Of a stretch of DNA of 64,000 bases, positions 1 through 9,416 are shown in pieces. This stretch comes from Sphingobacteriaceae bacterium. GTDB lineage: Bacteria > Bacteroidota > Bacteroidia > Sphingobacteriales > Sphingobacteriaceae. The notes under the pieces are model-generated. The model saw only the letters and a program-made list of their open reading frames with translations, had not been told where the DNA came from and ran no database searches. Position 1 is the first letter of the stretch. Each line of letters starts with the position of its first letter. The position numbers and the translations under genes were made by a program. The stretch spans positions 62,001 through 126,000 of the forward strand of contig JACMJM010000062.1 in NCBI GenBank assembly GCA_014380615.1. The letters are read 5' to 3'.

Positions 1-723
1 TATGAAAAACAGGCATTGTTTGAGCTTCAGGTTTGGAAAAAAGGGATGCTCAAAGAGCCGTCTTTCGGCGACCTGCTTTCAAAAAAAATCCAAACAAAGA
101 TTAACAACGTTATTCCAGATAAGGTACACCATGCCATTACAGTTACTATCCAAAAAATGGTTCAGGCGGTTTTATTTGGCTCATCTTATACCAGTTCAAA
201 GCCCTTAACCGATGCTTCGCTGCAATATCGTGAAGCTTTTGTAAAGCGGCAAATTGATATTTATAAAAAAACCGCTTCGGCAGAAGGTGCCGTTACTGGT
301 GCGGGAGGGATATTGCTGGGCCTTGCCGATTTTCCCTTACTGTTGGGCATAAAACTTAAATTGCTTTTTGAAATTTCTGCTTTATATGGTTTCGACGCTA
401 AAGATTATCGCGAGCGTTTGTATATTCTTTACATTTTTCAACTGGCGTTTTCGAGCCGGAAAAGGCAAAAGGAGGTTTTCGAATATTTATCGGATTGGAA
501 TGCCCATATAAAAAATTTGCCCGAGGATGTAGATCTGTTTGACTGGCGTACCTTCCAGCAGGAATATCGTGATTATATCGATTTGGCAAAAATGGCACAG
601 CTTATACCTGTGATTGGAGCGGCGGTTGGGGCGATAGCTAATTACAGGCTTATCGATAAGCTTGGCACCACGGCGATAAATTGCTATAGGATGAGGATGG
701 AAATTTCCGAGAATAATTTATGA
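1..723 (+). CDS. EcsC family protein, 5' end cut by window edge
   Basis: The reading frame is open from base 1 to the TGA at 721-723, so the N-terminus lies outside the window. The visible ~240 residues resemble EcsC-family proteins: a basic amphipathic first half, then a glycine-rich hydrophobic stretch (AEGAVTGAGGILLGLADFPL), and a second hydrophobic glycine/alanine segment near the C-terminus (LIPVIGAAVGAIANY). These paired segments suggest membrane association. The biochemical role of the family is poorly defined; the name comes from a Bacillus ABC-transporter-linked gene. An IS110 element follows directly. The family call is from pattern memory. Confidence 0.75.
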   Translation, partial: YEKQALFELQVWKKGMLKEPSFGDLLSKKIQTKINNVIPDKVHHAITVTIQKMVQAVLFGSSYTSSKPLTDASLQYREAFVKRQIDIYKKTASAEGAVTGAGGILLGLADFPLLLGIKLKLLFEISALYGFDAKDYRERLYILYIFQLAFSSRKRQKEVFEYLSDWNAHIKNLPEDVDLFDWRTFQQEYRDYIDLAKMAQLIPVIGAAVGAIANYRLIDKLGTTAINCYRMRMEISENNL

Positions 724-858
724 ATGTAGGCTTCGCGTTAGGGAAGTTCTGCCGGCTGGGCCGGAAAGTTTAATGAGGGACAAGTAACTTTGCAAGACTT
801 TAAATGGAAGTAACAGCACTACAAATTAGTGTTTAACTACCTGTCAGGGAATCTTGTT

Positions 859-939
859 CTAGCTGTTTAATGAAGAGTTTATTGGTGATGCCTTTTGGTA
901 TTCCCGTGCAGGATGCTATCGATCTTAATAAACAGCTGG
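859..939 (+). ncRNA. Candidate IS110 bridge-RNA region (stem in transposase leader)
   Basis: Upstream of the transposase, bases 859-869 (CTAGCTGTTTA) pair with 929-939 (TAAACAGCTGG) over 11 bp with one G-U pair, enclosing a 59-base loop. IS110-group elements are known to express a structured bridge RNA from the non-coding end next to the transposase, with loops that specify target and donor DNA. Position and structure fit that, but no donor or target loop was assigned. A 28-codon open frame (MKSLLVMPFGIPVQDAIDLN...) at about 870-956 crosses the same bases, so the stem could instead sit in a gene scrap. Confidence 0.3.
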
Positions 940-968
940 CCTTTAAAGTTTTTTAAATAACAGAAAGA

Positions 969-2275
969 ATGGCAAAAACATTAGAAATTATGCACCCCAA
1001 TGCCTGCGGAATAGATATTGGGAGCAAGAACTTTTTTGTAGATCCAGGAGAAGATACAATCAAAGTATTTTCGACTTTTATCACAGACTGTCATGCTATC
1101 CGGGATTATTTGAAGTCTATGGATATTACTACCGTAGCCATGGAATCTATCGGAGTTTACTGGGTGATTTTGTATGCGGTACTTGAAGAGGCTGGCATTG
1201 ATGTTTTTTTGGTAAACGGGCGAGACGTGAAGAACGTTCCCGGGCGCAAAAGCGACGTAAAAGATTGCCAGTGGCTACGTCAACTTCATAGCTACGGCCT
1301 GTTACGAAAGAGCTTTATACCGGGCAGCGAAATTCGTAAAATTCGGAGTTATCTGCGCTTACGTCAAGACCATATCCGTGCTGCCGCTACCCAGGTTCAC
1401 CTGATGCAGAAATCCCTCACACAGATGAATATCCGGCTCACCGAAGTAATCAACGATATAACCGGAGTTAGTGGTCTGGCCATCATCAAAGCGATTCTGG
1501 CTGGCGAAAGAAACCCGGAAGTTCTTACTTCACTCTGCGTAAGCAGGATATTGAAAACCAAGAAAGAAGAAGTGTTAAAATCACTGGAAGGCTTTTATGC
1601 CCAGGAGCACCTGTTTTCATTAACTCATGCTTTTAAGACATGGGAGTATTATAACTCCCTGATTAAAGAGTGTGATGCCGAAGTGGAGCAGCAGCTCTTG
1701 TTGATGACTAAAGATAAGGATACAACTGGCACACCGGGCAAGCGCAAGCCGATACGGTACCATAAGCCAGAAATAAAAGACCTTCATGAGCCACTACTAA
1801 AGTTAAGCGGAGGTAAAGACCCTATAGGCATTGCCGGGATCACTGATTACAGTTTTTACAGATTGTGAGCGAAGTGGGAACAGATATGAGTCTATGGCCT
1901 ACAGAAAAGCATTTTACGAGTTGGCTTAAAGTAGCACCATTGAGGGCAAGTTCGGGCAAGATGAGTAAACGGATAAGTATGAAACGGCATAATAATGCAG
2001 GGCTAATATTTCGGAACCTGGCGCAAGGGATTTTGACCAGCAAGCATCTGGCCCTGGGGTCTTTTGGAAGAAGCATACGGTCCAGACGAGGCAGTGGGGT
2101 AGCTATAAAAGCGATAGCAAGAAAAATCGCATGCTACTATTATCGGGTAATGACGCAAGGCGGAGAGTTTGTAGAAAAAGGCATTCAGGTATACGAAGAA
2201 CACTTAAAGGAGAAACAGAGGAAATATCTTGAAAAAATGGCTTTTAAGTTAGATCTTCAACTCGTGCCTGTATGA
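969..2275 (+). pseudogene. IS110-family transposase, broken by one frameshift
   Basis: The first part (969-1868) carries the DEDD RuvC-like domain: ACGIDIGSKN near the N-terminus, then VAMESIGVYW and GRKSDVKDCQWL. The second part (continuing to 2275) carries the C-terminal transposase domain of the family, including IVSEVGTDMSLWPTEKHF and APLRASSGK with the conserved serine region. The first frame stops at 1866-1868. The frames join smoothly if one T is added to the run of five T at 1853-1857, restoring ITDYSFLQIVSEVG. Full length would be about 435 residues. The family is normally a single ORF, so this is an inactive copy, a sequencing error at a homopolymer, or less likely a -1 slip. Confidence 0.85.
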
Positions 2276-2437
2276 GTTGTCCTCAGGATAGGAGTGAAAA
2301 ACCCGGATCCCGATTCTTCATCGGGTGAGGATTTGTAACGGATAGCCCGGCCAACGCCCTTATTTTTCTATAAATTGACATTGTGTTGTCAATCCCGTTA
2401 TAGGCATCTGTTATTTTTACCCTTCATTAAGTAATAT

Positions 2438-3391
2438 TTGCTGCTCTTGAAAAAAGATAGTTCGGTATCAACCATAAATGTGATAATTGCGTTTGCGATA
2501 GTTTATATTGTATGGGGCTCTACTTATCTGTTTATACAAAAGGCGGTGCATAGCTTTCCTCCTTTTATTCTTGGCGGGCTTCGTTTTTTTTCAGCCGGTT
2601 TTATTATGCTTATTTGGTGTATTTATACCAGGGAGAAGGTGTTTTCGGGTAAAAATATTAAGCATGCGGTTGTTAGCGGATTGTTGTTGCTGTTTACAGG
2701 CAATGGAGCGGTTATATGGGTTGAGCAGTATATTCCAAGTGCGGTTGTCGCCATTATGGTTTCTTCGTCGCCATTATGGTTTGTTTTATTGGATAAACCC
2801 AAATGGTCTGAAAATTTAAGAAGCAGGCCTACCATAGCGGGTCTAATTATTGGTTTTGCGGGTGTTATGCTCTTGTTTTATAGAAGTATTTCTTCTTTAT
2901 TTTCGGGCGATACCACTCTTGAAGCAGGAGGGATGCTACTGCTAACCATTGCCGCCATAGCATGGGCGGGCGGTTCTTTGTATTCGAAATATTATAATTC
3001 GGGGAGTTCTGCGGTGGTGAATTCTACCTGGCAAATGTTTTCGGCCGGGATTGCTTTTAGTATAGGAAGCCTGTTGATGGGGGAACAAGAAGGTTTCGTT
3101 ATACAATCGGTTACTGCCGAAGCATGGTGGGCGGTTGCGTACCTGGTTATTTTTGGTTCTATTGCCGGATTTAGTGCTTATGTATGGTTGTTGAAAGTTC
3201 GCCCCGCAACCCAGGTGAGTACGTACGCCTATGTAAACCCGGTTGTGGCGGTTTTACTGGGTGTTGTATTCGCAGATGAGAAGATTACATGGATGCAAAT
3301 TGCGGGCTTAACGGTTATTTTAATCAGTGTAATGATGATAAACCTTTCAAAATATCGTCAGGATAAGTTGCGGTTGAAGGAAGTGAATTAA
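2438..3391 (+). CDS. EamA/DMT-superfamily transporter
   Basis: This 317-residue, very hydrophobic protein appears to have ten membrane segments in two EamA repeats. The first starts with FAIVYIVWGSTYLFIQ, the WGSTY pattern typical of YedA/RhaT-like drug/metabolite exporters; the second contains TIAAIAWAGGSLYSKY and ends near YAYVNPVVAVLLGVVFADE. It would act in the inner membrane, exporting small metabolites; the substrate cannot be read. No ATG is available: a stop (TAA at 2432-2434) lies just upstream, so translation probably starts at TTG 2438 or TTG 2447. It stands alone behind the IS110 tail. Confidence 0.85.
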   Translation: MLLLKKDSSVSTINVIIAFAIVYIVWGSTYLFIQKAVHSFPPFILGGLRFFSAGFIMLIWCIYTREKVFSGKNIKHAVVSGLLLLFTGNGAVIWVEQYIPSAVVAIMVSSSPLWFVLLDKPKWSENLRSRPTIAGLIIGFAGVMLLFYRSISSLFSGDTTLEAGGMLLLTIAAIAWAGGSLYSKYYNSGSSAVVNSTWQMFSAGIAFSIGSLLMGEQEGFVIQSVTAEAWWAVAYLVIFGSIAGFSAYVWLLKVRPATQVSTYAYVNPVVAVLLGVVFADEKITWMQIAGLTVILISVMMINLSKYRQDKLRLKEVN

Positions 3392-3454
3392 TCTTTAATG
3401 TATTGGGCCTTTAAACTTTCTTTAATTTCTTGATACCAGGCTCGCTTTTGTGGA

Positions 3455-4399
3455 TTAAGGCTTTTGTGGGATAACTTCCTGCACCTCGTATCTGAAGGCT
3501 TCTTTTACCGGCCTTATCGGAAGGCCGAGATCGTCGCTCATCGCTTTAATAAAGCAACCTCCGTAGTAAAAAATAAGAGCCGAATAGAACACAAACAACA
3601 AAATAAGGACGATAGAGCCTGACGCACCATAGATATTACTGATATTGCTTAGCGATAGCGCCCATTTGAGAATTACTTTTCCGAATGAGAAAAGTACTGC
3701 GGTGAAAAATCCTCCCGCTAGTGCCGCCCTCCATTTTGGACGGCCATCTGTAAGGAAACGGAAAATGATAGAAAACCAAATAGTGACGATACCTATAAAC
3801 AGCATCTCACTTACAACACCATTTAAAAAGTTTCCTGCCCTGGGGCCCAGGTACGTAATGTATTCACCTAAAATCGCCTGAATTCCTTCAACGAAGATGA
3901 GTATGATAAAGAGTAAACCAGCAAGCAGTATTATTATTAGCGAACGGCCCCTCAATTTGAGATAGAACCATAAACCGGGATGTGCTTTTACCCTGATCTT
4001 CCAGATTTGATCGAGGGAGTTTTTAATCACCGAAAATAAAGTGGTAGCAACAAAAACGAGAAACAGGAAACCCAGAGAAAGCGCAAACAAATTCTCGGGC
4101 AGCGAATCAAAATGAGCTAATACCCCCTGGACCTGTAAGGCGCTGTTTTTTCCGAGAAGATTTGCCAGGCGATTTATTAATTGTGTGCTTAGTTCGTTGC
4201 GGTTTAAGAATAAGCCAAACAACTGAATTAAAATGATAAGTATTGGCGGCAGGGCAAAAGTTGAAAAGAATGCCGTTGCTCCAGCCAATCGTAAAGGGTC
4301 GTTTCGCTTCAATTCACCGAAAGATCGTTTCATCCACCTTGCGATAAGCCGTATAATCATTGATACAGATGTAGGTTGTAATGGCTTTGATCGCGGCAA
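3455..4399 (-). CDS. YihY/BrkB family inner-membrane protein
   Basis: The 314-residue product has about six hydrophobic segments. Family features include GATAFFSTFALPPILII in the first membrane segment, the central WFYLKLRGRSLIIILLAG region, and FSFGKVILKWALS followed by YGASGSIVLILLFVFYSALIFYYGG near the end. The family was once annotated as ribonuclease BN; that is now considered wrong and its true function is uncertain. Start is the ATG complementary to 4397-4399. It is divergent from the LytTR regulator at 4635, with a 235-base gap holding a perfect palindrome (4471-4506). Confidence 0.85.
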   Translation of the reverse strand: MPRSKPLQPTSVSMIIRLIARWMKRSFGELKRNDPLRLAGATAFFSTFALPPILIILIQLFGLFLNRNELSTQLINRLANLLGKNSALQVQGVLAHFDSLPENLFALSLGFLFLVFVATTLFSVIKNSLDQIWKIRVKAHPGLWFYLKLRGRSLIIILLAGLLFIILIFVEGIQAILGEYITYLGPRAGNFLNGVVSEMLFIGIVTIWFSIIFRFLTDGRPKWRAALAGGFFTAVLFSFGKVILKWALSLSNISNIYGASGSIVLILLFVFYSALIFYYGGCFIKAMSDDLGLPIRPVKEAFRYEVQEVIPQKP

Positions 4400-4470
4400 A
4401 ATTTTCGAGTTCTAATAGGTTAAACTCGAAATAAAGATAGTAATTCAAAACATATCGGATAGAAATAAAC

Positions 4471-4506
4471 TTATCGCTTATTTAGAGTTTAATAAATAAG
4501 CGATAA
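4471..4506. promoter_or_regulatory. Perfect 13-bp palindrome in a divergent intergenic region
   Basis: TTATCGCTTATTT (4471-4483) is exactly inverted at 4494-4506, with a 10-base spacer. It lies ~70 bp upstream of the YihY start and ~130 bp upstream of the LytTR start, which diverge. It could be an operator for one or both genes or a transcribed hairpin. There is no U-run typical of a terminator, and no convergent genes to end here, so an operator is the more likely reading. Confidence 0.45.
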
Positions 4507-4634
4507 CTATTGATTAAAAACTGTACTGATATTAAAGTCAAAATTGTATTTTTACTTCATCACTTATAGTATTACACAAATACAAAAAAGCCAATTATTG
4601 GAGTTTGATTAGAGACAAGCGGTTTAGTTAATAT

Positions 4635-5405
4635 ATGAAATGCTACATTCTGGATGATACAACCAGTATTAAAATTATATCCAAATACATATCAAATTAC
4701 AAGGATCTTAAAATTATTGGTAGCTCTAATAGTACCTTAAACGCATATAGCGATATCATGAATCTGATGCCTGATATTGTTTTTATCAGTAGCAGCCTTC
4801 CTAAATTAAATATCGAAAATCTGGATTTTGTAACCTCATTTATTTATACTGCTGATGCTCCTCATTTTGCGGCACAGGCATTTGAGAATAATGCGGTAGA
4901 TTACCTGATGAAGCCTTTTACTCTGGAAAGGTTTTCTAAGTGCATTGATAAGGCTCGCCAAAAACAAATTGAATCCAACTCGAAGATTATACATGATAAG
5001 GATCGCAATACGGATTATTTTTTTGTTAAAAATGAAGCTCGCGGCAACAAGGTTATCAGGGTAAAATATGACGAAATAGTTTACATTGAAGCCTCTCAAA
5101 ACTACGTCAACATACATTTAACTAAGAACAAAAGCCACCTCGTTTATCTAACCTTAAAGGAAGTGGAAGACTTTTTACCCTCCGATAAATTTATCAGGGT
5201 TCATAAATCTTATCTTATTAATGAGGAGAAGATAACTTGTATTGACGGCAATCAAATTGTTTTAGACGATACGTATACTATTATTTATAGTGGATCTTAT
5301 AAAAAGGAACTCTTCAATAAGGTTCATCCAAAGCTAATAACTTCCAAACGCAGGCCCGATAAGCCTTATAATGATGTTTTGGAAGATTTTAAAACTCAGT
5401 TTTAG
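4635..5405 (+). CDS. LytTR-type response regulator with degenerate receiver
   Basis: The 256-residue protein has an N-terminal receiver-like domain (about 1-105) and a C-terminal LytTR DNA-binding domain (about 125-230: KVIRVKYDEIVYIEASQNYV, FIRVHKSYLIN). The receiver keeps the acidic pair D7/D8, the conserved region FIYTADA and K93 of LMKPF. The position normally holding the phosphoacceptor (FLDIxMP) reads FISSSLP, with S52 replacing Asp. Phosphorylation-dependent activation is therefore unlikely; it may act constitutively or sense a ligand or partner. No histidine kinase is adjacent. Start is ATG 4635. Confidence 0.85.
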   Translation: MKCYILDDTTSIKIISKYISNYKDLKIIGSSNSTLNAYSDIMNLMPDIVFISSSLPKLNIENLDFVTSFIYTADAPHFAAQAFENNAVDYLMKPFTLERFSKCIDKARQKQIESNSKIIHDKDRNTDYFFVKNEARGNKVIRVKYDEIVYIEASQNYVNIHLTKNKSHLVYLTLKEVEDFLPSDKFIRVHKSYLINEEKITCIDGNQIVLDDTYTIIYSGSYKKELFNKVHPKLITSKRRPDKPYNDVLEDFKTQF

Positions 5406-5487
5406 CCTTCTCCGGCAATTAGCCGCCTAAACAAATCGTTTTAATATTTCGCGATAAAATCCAACTAAGGTCTGTTTCTTTTAACCT

Positions 5488-5679
5488 ATAAAACATGGTT
5501 ATGGATATAATCCGCCGGGAGCGGAGCAGGCTGCTTTGATGCGGAAATAATGGCGTCGCATTGCCGAATTGTTTAAGTATGATTAGGAAAATCTTGTTGA
5601 AGGCTTCCGCGAAAACCTGGATAAAACCGAAAGCCAAATCAAGCTCGATAAGAAATTAAAGAAGAATCAGGAAGAATAG
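5488..5679 (+). pseudogene. Possible decayed small gene (two in-frame stops)
   Basis: Reading from 5494 gives HGYGYNPPGAEQAALMRK-stop-WRRIAELFKYD-stop-ENLVEGFRENLDKTESQIKL and a lysine/glutamate-rich end at TAG 5677-5679. Composition is protein-like (charged, helix-forming C-terminus). Each internal stop (TAA 5548-5550, TAG 5584-5586) is one C-to-T change from a glutamine codon. No ATG begins the frame. I do not recognise the parent family; it may be chance, but the frame looks more coding than its surroundings. Confidence 0.35.
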
Positions 5680-5747
5680 CACTAAAAATGCCTCTGAATT
5701 TTCTCCGAAAAGGGCAAAATTCGCCAACTTTTTTGTGTCGAAAATAT

Positions 5748-5797
5748 CATTTCGTCACGGCAACTGACCATTTCGTCACGGCAACTGACCATTTCGT
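5748..5797. repeat. 21-bp tandem repeat, 2.4 copies
   Basis: Two exact copies of a 21-base unit starting CATTTCGTCACGGCAAC occupy 5748-5768 and 5769-5789; the first 8 bases recur at 5790-5797. It lies in a gene-free stretch (5406-6068) with the decayed frame at 5488-5679. Closely spaced iterated sites like this are found at ends of some insertion sequences or as protein-binding iterons. No transposase or replication gene adjoins it, so its role is unknown. Confidence 0.8.
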
Positions 5798-5841
5798 GTA
5801 ATAATCAAAAAAGTTAATTAAATTTTATTCAACTTGCATAC

Positions 5842-5972
5842 ATGGATCAGATGGAAGCGCCATCTGGTAATTTTAAAGGCCCTACGTCTACCAACACACA
5901 TAAAGCCTGTAAAAAATATCCTACCATAAAAACATCAAAAAACACTAAAAAGGAAAGGTAACTTTCCTTTTT
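5842..5972 (+). other. Candidate small RNA or 39-codon ORF ending in a terminator
   Basis: A short transcript-like unit precedes mutS. An ATG at 5842 opens a 39-codon frame (MDQMEAPSGNFKGPTSTNTH...) ending TAA 5959-5961, inside the loop of a strong terminator (5947-5972). A hairpin CAGATGG-aagcg-CCATCTG sits at 5848-5866. The peptide is lysine/threonine-rich and not recognised. A terminator with no other gene to serve suggests something is transcribed here, either a small protein or a structured RNA. Evidence is weak either way. Confidence 0.3.
5947..5972 (+). terminator. Rho-independent terminator-like hairpin
   Basis: AAAAAGGAAAG (5947-5957) pairs exactly with CTTTCCTTTTT (5962-5972) across the 4-base loop gtaa. 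The T-run lies on the right, so it fits termination of plus-strand transcription; with the A-run on the left it could work in both directions. Confidence 0.65.
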
Positions 5973-6068
5973 GTGTTTATAGAATAATTCACAAAATCTG
6001 ATTTTTCCACAATCCCGTAATATACTTCTCAATAGCATAATTTAGCTGGTTGTAAACGAATCAATCAA

Positions 6069-8678
6069 TTGGCTAAGAACGATCTTAAAGAAACTCCCTT
6101 AATGCAGCAATATAATAGCATTAAGACGAAATATCCTGGTGCCTTACTGTTGTTCAGGGTAGGAGATTTTTATGAAACCTTTGGTGAGGATGCGGTTAAA
6201 GCGTCGGCAATTCTGGGAATCGTTCTTACCAAACGAGCGAATGGTTCCGCCTCTCATATCGAACTTGCAGGTTTTCCTCACCATTCTTTAGAAACGTATC
6301 TGCCTAAATTGGTTCGTGCCGGCCAACGGGTAGCTATATGCGATCAACTCGAGGATCCGAAAACAACGAAAACGATTGTTAAGCGGGGAGTAACGGAACT
6401 CGTTACTCCGGGTGTTTCATACAGCGATAATATTCTTCAGCAAAAAACTAATAACTACCTGGCTTCACTATATTTTGAAAAGAATACCGTTGGGATCGCT
6501 TTTTTAGATATATCAACGGGAGAGTTTTTGGTAGCGCAGGGGAATAATGACTATATCGATAAGTTGTTGCAGAGCTTTAAACCCAGCGAAGTAATTTTCC
6601 CCAAGAACCGCAAGCGTGATTTTGTTGAAACATTCGGGGATCGTTTTTACACGTATACGTTAGATGAATGGCCCTATTCTGGAGATTATGCTGTAGAATC
6701 ACTTTTGAAGCATTTTGAGGTGAAATCGCTCAAAGGTTTCGGAATAGACCGTTTGCCTGTGGCTATTATTGCAGCGGGAGTTGCCTTGCATTATCTCAAC
6801 GAAACCGAGCATCGCAACCTTCAGCATATATCTTCTATATCTAGAATAGAAGAAGAACGCTACATGTGGCTCGACCGTTTCACCATCCGTAACCTGGAAC
6901 TTGTAGGTTCGGCAAACGAAAATGCGGTTAGCCTGGTAGATATCCTCGACCAAACAAGCTCGCCCATGGGCGCAAGGATGCTAAGGCGCTGGATTATCAT
7001 GCCGCTTAAAGAAAAAAAGCCTATTGAAGACCGGTTAAATGTGGTTGAATACCTCATTAAGGAAGAAAGTATCAGAGAAACATTACTTCATGAAATAAAG
7101 CAAATCGGCGATCTGGAGCGGATGATTTCAAAGATTGGATTATTAAAGGCCAACCCGAGAGAAGTTTGCCAGTTAAAACGTGCTTTATGTGCTATCGAAT
7201 CAATTAAAAAAAGTTGCGGCGATACAGATAATCTTGCTTTGAGAACCATTGCGGAGCAATTGAACCCTTGTGCTTTAATTCGCGAGAAAATTGAACGTGA
7301 ATTAAATCCGGAGCCGCCTGTATTGCTGATAAAGGGCGGAGTTATAGCCGACGGAGTAGACGAAGATTTGGACCGCTTGAGAAAAATAGCTTTTGGCGGA
7401 AAAGGTTACCTGGTAGAAATACAAAAACGGGAGGCCGAAGCAACGGGAATCCCCTCTTTAAAAGTAGCTTTTAATAATGTTTTCGGCTATTACCTCGAAG
7501 TTACCAATTCGCACAAAGACAAGGTGCCGACTGAATGGATTCGTAAACAAACACTTGTAAATGCCGAGCGATATATCACCCCCGAATTAAAAGAATACGA
7601 AGAACAGATTCTGGGTGCAGAAGAAAAAATCCATGTAATAGAGAACAGGCTTTATAATGAATTGGTGCTCGCTCTCTCGGAATACATAAAGCCTATCCAG
7701 CTAAATGCTCAATTGGTTGCACAATTAGACGTACTGCTCTGCTTTGCTACCCTCGCTATCAAGAATTATTACGTAAAGCCCGAGATTGATACCAGCAACG
7801 TTCTCGACATAAAGGGTGGGCGGCATCCGGTTATTGAAAAAAAGCTTCCGGTTGGCGAGTCGTATATCACTAACGATGTTTTTCTGGATAGCGAAACCCA
7901 ACAGATTATTATTATCACCGGACCGAACATGGCCGGTAAATCGGCTTTGCTGAGGCAAACAGGATTAATTGTATTAATGGCCCAGATGGGATGCTTTGTG
8001 CCTGCCAAAGAAGCTAAGATAGGCCTGGTAGATAAAATTTTTACCCGGGTGGGAGCCTCTGATAATTTATCTTCAGGCGAATCAACTTTTATGGTTGAGA
8101 TGAACGAGACCGCCAGCATTCTGAACAACTTATCAGATAAGAGCTTAATTTTACTAGACGAGATAGGGCGGGGTACTTCTACTTACGACGGTATTTCTAT
8201 AGCCTGGGCCATAGCCGAGTTTCTTCATACAAATCCGGCAGCTAAAGCAAAAACCTTATTCGCAACCCATTACCATGAATTAAACGAGCTTACCAATTCA
8301 TTTAACCGCATAAAAAACTATAATATCTCTGTAAAGGAGGTTGGCAACAAGGTTATATTCCTGCGGAAATTGGTGCCTGGAGGGAGTGAGCACAGCTTTG
8401 GGATCCATGTAGCAAAGATGGCGGGTATGCCACCCAAGCTTATTAATCGGGCTAACGAAATTCTAAGAAGGCTTGAGCAAGAGCGTACCGGCGGCGAACA
8501 TATTAAGGATAGCATCAAAAAGGTTCAGCAACAGGCTTATCAACTGCAAATGTTTTCTATTGACGATCCGGTGCTGGTGAAGATCCGTGACCTACTGAAT
8601 AACCTTGATGTAAACACCCTTACACCCGTAGAGGCGCTGATGAAGCTGGATGAGATTCAGCGGGTGTTGAAAGCTTAG
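6069..8678 (+). CDS. mutS: DNA mismatch repair protein MutS
   Basis: The 869-residue length is normal for MutS. It binds mismatches as a dimer and recruits MutL. The mismatch-contacting Phe-x-Glu motif is at F34-E36 ([12 protein letters not shown]). The ATPase domain has Walker A GPNMAGKS (about 618-625), then the region STFMVEMNE, Walker B with [17 protein letters not shown] (about 691-707), and FATHYHEL. The C-terminal region ends with a helical dimerisation segment. Start is the TTG at 6069 (ttggctaag gives MAKN); no ATG fits. It is followed after 69 bases by an NlpC/P60 lipoprotein gene, perhaps separately transcribed. Confidence 0.97.
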   Translation: MAKNDLKETPLMQQYNSIKTKYPGALLLFRVGDFYETFGEDAVKASAILGIVLTKRANGSASHIELAGFPHHSLETYLPKLVRAGQRVAICDQLEDPKTTKTIVKRGVTELVTPGVSYSDNILQQKTNNYLASLYFEKNTVGIAFLDISTGEFLVAQGNNDYIDKLLQSFKPSEVIFPKNRKRDFVETFGDRFYTYTLDEWPYSGDYAVESLLKHFEVKSLKGFGIDRLPVAIIAAGVALHYLNETEHRNLQHISSISRIEEERYMWLDRFTIRNLELVGSANENAVSLVDILDQTSSPMGARMLRRWIIMPLKEKKPIEDRLNVVEYLIKEESIRETLLHEIKQIGDLERMISKIGLLKANPREVCQLKRALCAIESIKKSCGDTDNLALRTIAEQLNPCALIREKIERELNPEPPVLLIKGGVIADGVDEDLDRLRKIAFGGKGYLVEIQKREAEATGIPSLKVAFNNVFGYYLEVTNSHKDKVPTEWIRKQTLVNAERYITPELKEYEEQILGAEEKIHVIENRLYNELVLALSEYIKPIQLNAQLVAQLDVLLCFATLAIKNYYVKPEIDTSNVLDIKGGRHPVIEKKLPVGESYITNDVFLDSETQQIIIITGPNMAGKSALLRQTGLIVLMAQMGCFVPAKEAKIGLVDKIFTRVGASDNLSSGESTFMVEMNETASILNNLSDKSLILLDEIGRGTSTYDGISIAWAIAEFLHTNPAAKAKTLFATHYHELNELTNSFNRIKNYNISVKEVGNKVIFLRKLVPGGSEHSFGIHVAKMAGMPPKLINRANEILRRLEQERTGGEHIKDSIKKVQQQAYQLQMFSIDDPVLVKIRDLLNNLDVNTLTPVEALMKLDEIQRVLKA

Positions 8679-8747
8679 ATACTTATCCACCACTGTTAAA
8701 AACTTCCGGACTTTTCTGTAATGCGGTTTAATGATATTGGTAGAATC

Positions 8748-9314
8748 ATGAGTGTTTGTAAACGACAATCTTGCTTTCTGGGCTTGTTTTTTTTAGCTGC
8801 CCTGCTCCTTTCATCCTGCAAGAGCACAAAAGTTTTAACAGATGTTGCCGCAGCAAGAAATAAAGAATTTAAAGGGAGTGTAAAGGAACGTTACTCGGCT
8901 TTGCTGAATGTTTCTGAAAAAGAAATCAGGAATGAGAAACTTTACCGATTTATTGATGAGTGGATGGGAGTGCCGAATGTTTCGGGGGGCTTAGATAAAA
9001 AAGGAGTTGATTGTTCTGGCTTTACCGGGCTATTGCAAAAGGAAATTTATCAGCGCCAGGTTCTACGCACAGCCAGGCAAATGGCGGAGAACGTAAAGAG
9101 AAAGTTTGAAGAGGAATTAAAAGAGGGCGATTTAGTGTTTTTCGACTTTAACGGTCAAAAGTTTAGCCATGTGGGTGTTTACCTTCAAAATAATCGTTTT
9201 GTACATGTATCTACCAGCAAAGGAGTAATAGTGAGTAATCTAAAAGATGCCTGGTATTATAAATATTTCTCCCGCTGCGGTGCTGTGAAAGAGAATCTAG
9301 CCCTTCAACCCTGA
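8748..9314 (+). CDS. NlpC/P60 family cell-wall peptidase, lipoprotein
   Basis: Starting at ATG 8748 the product is 188 residues with a lipoprotein signal (LLLSSC, lipidated Cys about residue 24). The frame also has ATG 8721, but 8748 puts the signal peptide at the N-terminus. The NlpC/P60 papain-like fold has its catalytic Cys in VDCSG, His in KFSHVGVY and a third polar residue in RFVHVST. Such enzymes cut the stem peptides of peptidoglycan, usually between gamma-D-Glu and the diamino acid. It probably sits in the outer membrane facing the periplasm. Confidence 0.9.
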   Translation: MSVCKRQSCFLGLFFLAALLLSSCKSTKVLTDVAAARNKEFKGSVKERYSALLNVSEKEIRNEKLYRFIDEWMGVPNVSGGLDKKGVDCSGFTGLLQKEIYQRQVLRTARQMAENVKRKFEEELKEGDLVFFDFNGQKFSHVGVYLQNNRFVHVSTSKGVIVSNLKDAWYYKYFSRCGAVKENLALQP

Positions 9315-9416
9315 GGGATCTCGAAGTTTGAGCCCGGTATTATCTCCAATTGCTTTATAATAAGAAATTTACAATTCAAACGGTCTTTCTTCGTTTACTT
9401 GTTTTAGATTTGATTT

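Larger units (their letters stand above)
724..2437 (+). mobile_element. IS110-family insertion sequence (approximate limits)
   Basis: The interval from the end of the EcsC gene to the start of the EamA gene holds one frameshifted IS110-type transposase (969-2275), a 245-base leader and a ~160-base tail. IS110 elements usually lack clear terminal inverted repeats and make no target duplication, so exact ends cannot be read from one copy; the coordinates are outer limits. The tail has a hairpin CCCGAT-tcttc-ATCGGG at 2309-2325. The leader has a strong stem (see 859-939). Confidence 0.6.
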
